Below are positions 1 through 5,275 of a DNA stretch of 5,796 bases, piece by piece. The stretch spans positions 1 to 5,796 of the forward strand of contig CADBNA010000077.1 of the NCBI GenBank assembly GCA_902795835.1. Direction: 5' to 3'. Origin of the DNA: an uncultured Lachnospiraceae bacterium. GTDB taxonomy: Bacteria > Bacillota_A > Clostridia > Lachnospirales > Lachnospiraceae. Position 1 is the stretch's first letter. Every line of letters starts with the position of its first letter. Made by a program: the position numbers and the translations under genes. The notes below the pieces were generated by a model. It was not told where the DNA came from and made no database searches. It saw only the letters and a program-made list of their open reading frames with translations.

Positions 1-711
1 CTGGAAAGTGGAAACAGCAGTGGCAATGTCAGGCTCATTCCAGGTAGCGTTGCCTGCGAAAATCTCATTCATAGCTTCATAGCCGATAGTCTTCTCGATG
101 ATCGGCTCCAGATACTCGGTCACGCACCAGGTCTCTTTTCCTGCGCAGCCGAACGGGATGATATCCTTCTCAAGAAGGGCATCGCAGCAGGCGGTCAGGT
201 CTTCATAAGTCTCCGGCACATGATCCCAACCGGCCTCTGCCAGCAGATCCATGTTGGCAAAGAGCGTTACGATATTCATGGTCAGCGGAACCGCGTAATG
301 CTTTCCGTCATAGGTTGAGTTCTGAAGCATTACCTCGGGAAGCTGATCCGCATATGGTGCATAAGCGTCATCCAGGCAATATGCAGCCTCTGCCTCGGCA
401 AAATCACCAAGGAAAGCGCCTGACCAGGTGAAGAAAATGTCCGGAAGGGTCTCAGGATCACTCATGGCAGCTTTGATCTTTGTCTTGTAGGACTCATTTT
501 CAAAAGCTTCCCACTCGATCTTGATGTCAGGATGCGCAGCCTCAAACTCTTCTACCGCCTTGACATAGGCCGGATGGTTGGCATCGCTTTCCGTTGCAAT
601 ACACCACATGGTAAGGGTGGTCTGCTCTTCGCTCTCGGCGAATACGGTTGTTCCTGTCATGGAACAGGCCATCACCGCTGTGAGTGCCATCGCGAGAACT
701 CTTTTCTTCAT
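1..711 (-). CDS. ABC transporter sugar-binding protein (extracellular solute-binding protein, family 1), C-terminus cut by window edge
   Basis: This is the extracytoplasmic substrate receptor of a carbohydrate ABC importer (CUT1-like). The first 237 residues are visible and the frame is open through base 1. The start ATG at 711-709 is preceded by GGAGG (720-724) with an 8-base spacer. Residues 1-25 form a signal peptide: basic MKKR, a hydrophobic stretch, then VFA before ESEE, a good signal peptidase I site. The mature N-terminus LTMWCIATES and the following EEFEAAHPDIKIEWE are the typical first strand and helix of this family. PDIFFTWSG (about 90-98) and YAVPLTMN (about 139-146) match the ligand-cleft and hinge segments of family 1 binding proteins. 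C16 lies in VMAC, a poor lipobox, so membrane anchoring is uncertain. The gene follows the GH3 glycosidase after 132 bases, which suggests that it imports the GH3 substrate. Family assignment is firm; the ligand is unknown. Confidence 0.93.
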   Translation of the reverse strand, partial: MKKRVLAMALTAVMACSMTGTTVFAESEEQTTLTMWCIATESDANHPAYVKAVEEFEAAHPDIKIEWEAFENESYKTKIKAAMSDPETLPDIFFTWSGAFLGDFAEAEAAYCLDDAYAPYADQLPEVMLQNSTYDGKHYAVPLTMNIVTLFANMDLLAEAGWDHVPETYEDLTACCDALLEKDIIPFGCAGKETWCVTEYLEPIIEKTIGYEAMNEIFAGNATWNEPDIATAVSTFQ

Positions 712-843
712 TTCTTTTTCCTCCTTTTCGCGTTGGGTTTTAAAAATTGCCGCAATGTGAATAACTTTTGTTCCGCCCTGGTCTGTTCCGTGTCCAGGGA
801 ACCGAAAGCCACGGGACGGAAAAACTGTCAACAGGTAACATTT
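712..843 (-). promoter_or_regulatory. Leader between GH3 gene and binding-protein gene, with competing inverted repeats
   Basis: This 132-base gap separates the GH3 stop from the binding-protein start. In minus-strand sense it holds CCCTGG/CCAGGG arms (794-799 and 776-781), extendable by GTT/AAC with a 3-base bulge. An alternative GTTCC/GGAAC stem (5 bp, 8-base loop) uses the same left side. CGGAACA occurs twice with a period of 15 bases, so the two folds exclude each other. An 11-base palindrome, ATTGCCGCAAT, sits at 746-756. No T-run follows the larger stem, so it is not a classical terminator. A perfect TTGACA at 826-831 has no acceptable -10 element at 16-18 bases. The region may tune expression of the binding protein relative to the enzyme, or process the transcript; this is inference. 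Confidence 0.4.
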
Positions 844-2931
844 TTATATGCTGACGCACAGGCTTCCGGTGCCTGTCAGCTTCTGTGTCACGGTGTCCGG
901 TGCCCCGAACCCCGCATACAGCCGCCACAGTCCGCCGGGCGAAAGCCGGGCGCCGTCTGCATCTACTGTTGTGAAGGCATCCTCTCTGAGAGGTACGGAA
1001 ACCTCTGTCTCCTCTCCGGCTGCCAGGTGAATCCGCCGGAAACCGCAGAGAACCGGATTCGGCGGTGCATCAGGTGATTCCGTATTCTGCAGGAAGAGCT
1101 CCAGGACGTCATCGGTATCGCGGGTGCCTGCATTTTTCACCCGGATCCGGGCCGATGTCCTGTCCGCCTCCAGATCCGTCACCGTGCACTTTCCGTATGT
1201 GAGGCCGTATCCGAAAGGATACAGGGGCTCTCCCTGATAATAGCGGTAGGTGCGGTTCTTCATGGAATAATCCGTGAAGTCCGGCATCTCCTGAAGGGCT
1301 TCATTGCGGTAGAACGTGACCGGAAGCTTGCCGGAGGGCGACGCTTTTCCGAACAGAAGCTCCGCGACAGCCTGTCCGCCCTGTGCTCCCGGGTACCAGG
1401 AGAGCAGGATGGCGCCGGCGTTCCGGTTCGCCTCCTGCAGGTCGATCGAGCTGCCTGCCATCAGGATTACAACCGTCGGCTTTCCGACAGAAAGTACCTG
1501 CTTCATCAGGAGCCTCTGCGGTTCCGGAAGCAGCAGATCCGCCTTGTCTCCCGAGAAATACTGGTTGCCGGTGTCGCCTTCTTCTCCCTCCAGCGTCTCA
1601 TCCAGCCCCAGAACCAGGATCACTGTATCGCTGTTTTTCGCAACGGCCACTGCCTCGGCGAGTCTGTCATTTTCCAGAGCCAGGTGCTCGACCCGGTCTT
1701 CGGAAAGCGCGCATCCCTGCGAGTAGAGAACGCGGTTCGTGCCCGCCGTCAGATCCTGTATGCCTTCCAGGACGGTGACATACCTTGATGCCGTCCCGTG
1801 ATAATTGCCGATCAGGGAAACACGGCTGTCCGCATTCGGCCCGATCACGCCGATGGTGCCGCAGGCTGCGGGATCCAGAGGAAGCAGTCCGTCATTCTTC
1901 AGCAGGACACAGGACTCCAGTGCGGCCCGGTGCGCCAGTTCCAGATGCTCCGGGCACTCTATAACGGAATATGGAATTCCGTCGTATTCGCTGCCTTCCT
2001 CTCCCAGCATTCCCAGAAGGAAGCGGGTGGTGAACAGGCGGACGGCGCATCGGGTGATGTCCTCCTCATCAATCATGCCCAGCCCAAAGGCATTCATGAT
2101 GTGCTCGTAGGTACAGCCGCAGTTCAGGTCGCATCCGGCCTTCAGAGCTTTGGTAACGGACTCTACCGGCCTGGAGGTAATCTTATGATTCTCGTGAAAG
2201 TCCCTGATTGCCCAGCAGTCGGAGACATAGTACCCTTCAAATCCCCAGTCCTGCCGCAGCCTGCGCATGAGGTCCGGATGCGCGCAGCAGGGTTCTCCGT
2301 TGGTCCTGTTGTAGGCCCCCATGACGCCTTCTACACAGGTCTCCCGCACCAGTGCGCGGAACGCGGGCAGATAGGTCTCTTCCATGTCCTTTTCAGAGGC
2401 AATGGCATCAAAGCTGTGGCGCAGGGCTTCCGGTCCGCTGTGGACCGCAAAGTGCTTGGCACAGGCAGCTGTCTTCAGCGTGCTTCCCTCTCCCTGCAGC
2501 CCCCGCACAAAAGCCTTTCCCAGCTGTGCGGTGAGATACGGGTCTTCTCCGTAGGTCTCGTGGCCTCTGCCCCATCTGGGGTCGCGGAAAATATTGATAT
2601 TGGGAGACCACATGGTCAGTCCGTGGTAGATGTCCCTGTCACCCTCGGCGGACAGCGCATTGTATTTTGCCCTGGCCTCTGTGGCGATCGCGTCAGCGAT
2701 CTTTTCCAGAAGCGCATCATCAAACATGGCCGCCATTCCGATCGCCTGCGGGAAAACGGTGGCCGTGCCGCCTCTGGCGACGCCGTGAAGCGCTTCATTC
2801 CACCAGTTGTATGCGGGAATCCCGAGCCGCTCAATCGCAGGAGCGTCAAAGCGGAGCTGGCTGGCGCGTTCCTCCACTGTCATACGCCCAACCAGTTCTT
2901 CTGCCAGTTTTCTCGCCTTTTCACGCGTCAT
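844..2931 (-). CDS. Glycoside hydrolase family 3 beta-glycosidase (beta-glucosidase or beta-xylosidase), cytoplasmic
   Basis: This 695-residue enzyme removes terminal beta-linked sugars from short glycans by a retaining mechanism. The N-terminal GH3 barrel (about 15-300) contains GIPAYNWWNEALHGVAR (37-53), GLTMWSPNINIFRDPRWGRG (104-123), KH (159-160) and GFEGYYVSDCWAI, in which D238 is the expected nucleophile. The second, alpha/beta sandwich domain (about 340-545) contains LGLDETLEGEEGD; an acidic residue there (E448 or E450) is the likely acid/base. A C-terminal fibronectin-III-like domain spans about 600-690. The WWNEALHG and SDC context resembles the beta-xylosidase-like branch of GH3, but this cannot settle specificity. 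There is no signal peptide, so it acts on imported sugars. The frame stays open to an ATG at 3063, but I chose 2931 because AGAGGA (2939-2944) lies 7 bases upstream and the protein then begins at the usual GH3 N-terminus. The start is 13 bases after the LacI stop, indicating one operon and probably translational coupling. Confidence 0.95.
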   Translation of the reverse strand: MTREKARKLAEELVGRMTVEERASQLRFDAPAIERLGIPAYNWWNEALHGVARGGTATVFPQAIGMAAMFDDALLEKIADAIATEARAKYNALSAEGDRDIYHGLTMWSPNINIFRDPRWGRGHETYGEDPYLTAQLGKAFVRGLQGEGSTLKTAACAKHFAVHSGPEALRHSFDAIASEKDMEETYLPAFRALVRETCVEGVMGAYNRTNGEPCCAHPDLMRRLRQDWGFEGYYVSDCWAIRDFHENHKITSRPVESVTKALKAGCDLNCGCTYEHIMNAFGLGMIDEEDITRCAVRLFTTRFLLGMLGEEGSEYDGIPYSVIECPEHLELAHRAALESCVLLKNDGLLPLDPAACGTIGVIGPNADSRVSLIGNYHGTASRYVTVLEGIQDLTAGTNRVLYSQGCALSEDRVEHLALENDRLAEAVAVAKNSDTVILVLGLDETLEGEEGDTGNQYFSGDKADLLLPEPQRLLMKQVLSVGKPTVVILMAGSSIDLQEANRNAGAILLSWYPGAQGGQAVAELLFGKASPSGKLPVTFYRNEALQEMPDFTDYSMKNRTYRYYQGEPLYPFGYGLTYGKCTVTDLEADRTSARIRVKNAGTRDTDDVLELFLQNTESPDAPPNPVLCGFRRIHLAAGEETEVSVPLREDAFTTVDADGARLSPGGLWRLYAGFGAPDTVTQKLTGTGSLCVSI

Positions 2932-2938
2932 TTCACAT

Positions 2939-2944
2939 TCCTCT
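2939..2944 (-). promoter_or_regulatory. Ribosome binding site deciding the GH3 start
   Basis: AGAGGA reads on the minus strand 7 bases before the ATG at 2931-2929 and directly abuts the TGA of the LacI gene (2945-2947). It supports the 695-residue GH3 product over the 44-residue N-terminal extension, which lies within the LacI coding region. Its contact with the upstream stop codon suggests that ribosomes finishing LacI can reinitiate on the GH3 gene. Confidence 0.7.
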
Positions 2945-3979
2945 TCATACCGCCCTGCAGCATTCTGCCGCAGGCAGCTCCCTGACGGTCTCTCCTTCCA
3001 GCAGACGGCCGTGAACAACAATATGCTCCGGCAGGACCGTGCGGGGATTTTCAATTCTTTCAATCAGCTTTTCTGCTGCGAGTCTTCCGATCTCTTCCGT
3101 ATTCTGCTCCCATGTTGTAATGCGTGGGCTGACCACCTTGGCCATATGGATGCCGTCATATCCCACTACGGAAATGTCCTCCGGGATCCTGAGTCCCGCG
3201 TCGCGGACGGCCCTGACTCCTCCGATATACGCAAAGTCATCTGAGAAGAAGATACAGTCCGGCTTCTCCGGAAGCGCCAGCAGCTTTTCGGTCGCCTCAT
3301 AACAGCTGTTCGGCTCGTGGTACTCACAGGAACCCAGGTACGCATCCGGAACCTGGATGCCCAGCTCCTCGCAGGCTTTGTAAAAACCGGCCAGCCGGCT
3401 CTCTGTCACCGATGTCGGGTTGCCGTGGATATAGGCGATCCGGCGGTGTCCCTTTTCATACACATACCGGACCAGCGCCATCATTCCGTCGACGTTGTCT
3501 GAGAGGACGGCCGTACGATTGTGGTACGCGTGGTCAAGCGTCACCACCGGCATTCCGGAGTTGGCCAGTTCCTGAACGAGCGGATCCTGAAAATCCGCAC
3601 AGATGATCGCGACACCGTCTACGCCGCGGTACAGAGCATGCTGCAGATAATTCCTGCCCATGAAGCCGACATTGCTGTTGATAAAACAGATATCGTATCC
3701 CCTTTTCTCTGATTCTATTCGGAAATGGTTCAGGGTGGATGCAAAATACTCATGCATAAATCCGCTGTTCTGCAGATCGACAAAGAGGATCCCGAGATTG
3801 TAGGTCCGGTTTGTCTTCAGCGCCCGGGCGGCAGAATTGGCTGTATAGCCGAGCTCCTTCGCAGAGGCAAGAATGCGTTCTCTGGTTGCCTCGCTGATAT
3901 CCTGCTGACCATTTAGCGCTTTGCTGACAGTGGCGACGGAGACCCCGCAGCGCAGCGCTATGTCTTTCATTGAGATCAT
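2945..3979 (-). CDS. LacI-family transcriptional regulator
   Basis: This 344-residue protein is a sugar-responsive DNA-binding regulator, usually a dimeric repressor. The N-terminal helix-turn-helix is MKDIALRCGVSVATVSKALN (4-23). A hinge with SAARALKT (49-56) follows; it is the segment that inserts in the operator centre. The rest is a periplasmic-binding-protein-like effector domain: NLGILFVDLQNSGF (61-74), VDGVAIICADFQ (120-131), ESRLAGF (193-199), FFSDDFAYIGGVRAVRDAGLRIPEDISVVGYDG (244-276). R195, D247 and D275 are at positions that commonly contact sugar ligands. Three in-frame ATGs exist. I chose 3979 (MISMKDIA): AAGGAGA (3983-3989) lies just upstream, although the spacing is short at 4 bases from GGAG. 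The ATG at 4000 precedes that site, and the one at 3970 has a 13-base spacing. Being first in the operon, next to a LacI-type operator, it probably represses itself and the GH3 and transport genes. The effector is unknown. Confidence 0.95.
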   Translation of the reverse strand: MISMKDIALRCGVSVATVSKALNGQQDISEATRERILASAKELGYTANSAARALKTNRTYNLGILFVDLQNSGFMHEYFASTLNHFRIESEKRGYDICFINSNVGFMGRNYLQHALYRGVDGVAIICADFQDPLVQELANSGMPVVTLDHAYHNRTAVLSDNVDGMMALVRYVYEKGHRRIAYIHGNPTSVTESRLAGFYKACEELGIQVPDAYLGSCEYHEPNSCYEATEKLLALPEKPDCIFFSDDFAYIGGVRAVRDAGLRIPEDISVVGYDGIHMAKVVSPRITTWEQNTEEIGRLAAEKLIERIENPRTVLPEHIVVHGRLLEGETVRELPAAECCRAV

Positions 3980-4029
3980 ATGTCTCCTTTCCACGGTCAT
4001 ATCACCGGGCCGCTGCCAATCTGCGAACT

Positions 4030-4039
4030 TAAACGTTTA
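4030..4039. promoter_or_regulatory. LacI-family operator TAAACGTTTA
   Basis: This is a perfect 10-base palindrome with the central CG typical of LacI/PurR/CcpA-family operators; C and G at 4028 and 4041 extend the symmetry after one mismatch. It lies about 4 to 13 bases downstream of the start site predicted for the proximal promoter (near 4042) and 50 bases before the regulator start codon, so bound repressor would block initiation. Autoregulation by the adjacent LacI protein is the simplest reading. CcpA binding is less likely, because TG and CA at the outer consensus positions are missing. Confidence 0.65.
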
Positions 4040-4048
4040 CGCAATTCA

Positions 4049-4077
4049 AGAATATCGCACATTTCTCTTTATTTCAA
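4049..4077 (-). promoter_or_regulatory. Proximal sigma-A-type promoter of the LacI-GH3-transport operon
   Basis: On the minus strand, TTGAAA (-35, 4072-4077) and TATTCT (-10, 4049-4054) are separated by exactly 17 bases. They match the consensus at 5 of 6 and 4 of 6 positions. The predicted start near 4042 gives a 5' leader of about 63 bases and places the TAAACGTTTA operator immediately downstream. Confidence 0.6.
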
Positions 4078-4100
4078 GCATAATCTGATAATTAAAATCT

Positions 4101-4113
4101 TTTTGTGACAAAA
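4101..4113. repeat. 13-base palindrome TTTTGTGACAAAA
   Basis: The arms TTTTGT and ACAAAA are perfect inverted repeats around a single G. The centre is about 65 bases upstream of the proximal start site and about 30 bases downstream of the distal one. That would suit an activator of the proximal promoter or a roadblock for the distal one. GACAA is repeated directly at 4107-4111 and 4115-4119. No known regulator site is confidently matched. Confidence 0.4.
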
Positions 4114-4141
4114 CGACAATTTTCCCTCTTCCGGTTTGTCG
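4114..4141. repeat. Inverted repeat CGACAA / TTGTCG with 16-base spacer
   Basis: Perfect 6-base arms lie at 4114-4119 and 4136-4141, across the start site predicted for the distal promoter (near 4137). The spacing fits a dimeric protein binding on two helical turns, or a weak RNA stem in a transcript starting at or before it. It could also be chance in AT-rich DNA. Confidence 0.3.
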
Positions 4142-4143
4142 CA

Positions 4144-4172
4144 ATTACACAATAGCAGTTCCCCCGAGTCAA
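4144..4172 (-). promoter_or_regulatory. Distal sigma-A-type promoter
   Basis: On the minus strand, TTGACT (-35, 4167-4172) and TGTAAT (-10, 4144-4149) are separated by 17 bases; each matches consensus at 5 of 6 positions, better than the proximal promoter. The predicted start near 4137 would give a leader of about 158 bases that crosses the proximal promoter and the operator. It may supply a second, differently controlled transcript of the operon. Confidence 0.55.
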
Positions 4173-4266
4173 AATACGGCGAAAATGCAGTGAACGAAAA
4201 CGGGAAAATCAGAGCAGTTTACGAAAAGCCGTTTCCGTCATTATGTAAAATCCGGGAAACCCCATG

Positions 4267-4299
4267 AAAAAAGCCCCGTTTCGAAATCGATTACGGGGC
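4267..4299 (-). terminator. Rho-independent terminator after nudC
   Basis: In minus-strand sense, GCCCCGT (4293-4299) pairs perfectly with ACGGGGC (4273-4279) around a 13-base loop, and six T residues follow at once (4272-4267). It lies 46 bases past the nudC stop and separates that unit from the LacI operon. It works only on the minus strand, as no T-run follows on the plus strand. Confidence 0.9.
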
Positions 4300-4345
4300 A
4301 TGCGGGCTGAATTGTATCAGATGTCCGGAGAAACAGACGGGGCAG

Positions 4346-5275
4346 TCAGACTTCCAGGTGGCTGCGGAAATCTTCTCCGTACCGGAAATATGAGATCATT
4401 TCATTTGTCAGCGAAACGCCGTTGTACCGCGTGCGGATCTCATCTCTGGTCAGCCAGACGGCTTCCGCCACCTCATCTGTGTCATGGACGGCAATTTCAT
4501 CGCTCCCCTCAATATCACAGATCACGCCGAACAGAAGATTGGAGGCAAAGCCCCACGGCTGGGACTTGTAATACCGGATATCCGCCGCCTTCAGGCCGGC
4601 CTCCTCCATGACCTCACGCCGGACGGTATCCTCTATTGTCTCTCCGATCTCACAGAATCCCGCGATCAGGGCCGTGCCTGCATAGCCGTCCTCTTCCCTT
4701 CCCCTGTAGCGGATCATGAGCAGGCGGTCATTGTGTATCACCGCGATGATCACCGCCGGCAGAACCCGCGGAAATACCATGTACCCGCAGGAGGTGCACC
4801 GGACGCAGCGGATCTTCGGGTGCACATCCATCGGAGCCCCGCAGCGGCCGCAGCGGCGGTTGTCATTGTACCAGGAGGACAGCTGCCATGAGGTCTCGGC
4901 GCCGAAAAACACATTCTTGGGGAGAGGCCTGTTCTCAAAGGAAAACGGCAGGAACTCCATGCCCGTGAAGGAAAAGTCAGGCGTATCCCCTCCGTCATAA
5001 ATAAAACTGTAATAGCTGGTGCCGCTGACCGTAAACAGATAGACCAGCCGCCCTCCGTTCTCAGCCGTCTTCTGCAAGGCGTCTCCATCATCCGGATCCA
5101 GCCAGTATTGTCTGAACAGGACCGCTTCCGGCAGTTCCATGGAACCGTCCTCCCGGAGCCGCATCAGGAGCTTCCTGCCTCCGTTTTCAAAAATGGCCGC
5201 AAGATCTCCCTCCGCAGGGGCGGTATTGCGGTACTCTGTTGAAAATACGGCGTTGTTTTCCAGTTCCTGTATCAT
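4346..5275 (-). CDS. nudC: NudC-like NAD(+)/NADH pyrophosphatase (Nudix hydrolase)
   Basis: This 309-residue protein is expected to hydrolyse NADH or NAD+ to NMN(H) and AMP, and members of the family can remove NAD caps from RNA. The N-terminal domain (about 1-135) is poorly conserved, as in NudC. A zinc ribbon follows, C142-x2-C145-x14-C160-x2-C163, the same spacing as in E. coli NudC; C157 is an extra cysteine. The Nudix box is complete: G206, E212, R220, E221, E224, E225, G227 in GFCEIGETIEDTVRREVMEE. The SQPW signature of the NADH-pyrophosphatase subfamily is at 238-241, followed by GFASNL instead of PFPxS. There is no signal peptide, so it is cytoplasmic. AAAGGAGT (5281-5288) is well placed upstream of the ATG, which overlaps the previous stop as ATGA, so the two genes are probably translationally coupled. 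Function is firm at subfamily level; RNA decapping activity is not shown by the sequence. Confidence 0.93.
   Translation of the reverse strand: MIQELENNAVFSTEYRNTAPAEGDLAAIFENGGRKLLMRLREDGSMELPEAVLFRQYWLDPDDGDALQKTAENGGRLVYLFTVSGTSYYSFIYDGGDTPDFSFTGMEFLPFSFENRPLPKNVFFGAETSWQLSSWYNDNRRCGRCGAPMDVHPKIRCVRCTSCGYMVFPRVLPAVIIAVIHNDRLLMIRYRGREEDGYAGTALIAGFCEIGETIEDTVRREVMEEAGLKAADIRYYKSQPWGFASNLLFGVICDIEGSDEIAVHDTDEVAEAVWLTRDEIRTRYNGVSLTNEMISYFRYGEDFRSHLEV

Larger units (their letters stand above)
3980..4345. other. 366-base AT-rich intergenic control region
   Basis: No gene is seen here; short plus-strand reading frames in the area are antisense to nudC and lack a ribosome binding site. From right to left the region holds the nudC terminator (4267-4299), a weak operator-like site (4218-4227), a distal promoter (4144-4172), an inverted repeat CGACAA/TTGTCG (4114-4141), a 13-base palindrome (4101-4113), a proximal promoter (4049-4077), the LacI-type operator (4030-4039) and the regulator ribosome binding site (3983-3989). 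The density of symmetric sites is high for a LacI operon leader. Confidence 0.7.

Noticed and set aside
770..802. Rho-independent terminator between the GH3 and binding-protein genes
   Set aside because: The stem is bulged and is not followed by a T-run on either strand, so it does not meet terminator criteria.
826..831. Perfect -35 hexamer TTGACA (minus strand) upstream of the binding-protein gene
   Set aside because: There is no -10-like sequence at 15-19 bases; the downstream stretch is GC-rich. It also forms part of a CTGTTGACAG palindrome, so it was not called a promoter.
532..1077. Plus-strand open frame of 181 codons across the binding-protein start and the end of the GH3 gene
   Set aside because: It spans the reverse of two well-supported minus-strand genes and their leader, and its composition is Cys- and Arg-rich without any family signature.
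1798..2985. Long plus-strand open frame (395 codons) opposite the GH3 gene
   Set aside because: It is fully antisense to a gene with unmistakable GH3 motifs, has no convincing ribosome binding site and no recognisable domain. Long antisense frames are common opposite GC-rich genes.
2932..3063. 44-residue N-terminal extension of the GH3 protein from the ATG at 3063
   Set aside because: It lies inside the LacI coding sequence in another frame, has no family similarity, and the ATG at 2931 has a correctly placed ribosome binding site.
4264..4611. Plus-strand open frame starting MKKAPFRNRL in the nudC terminator region
   Set aside because: Its first codons are the reverse of the terminator hairpin and the rest is antisense to nudC; it has no ribosome binding site.
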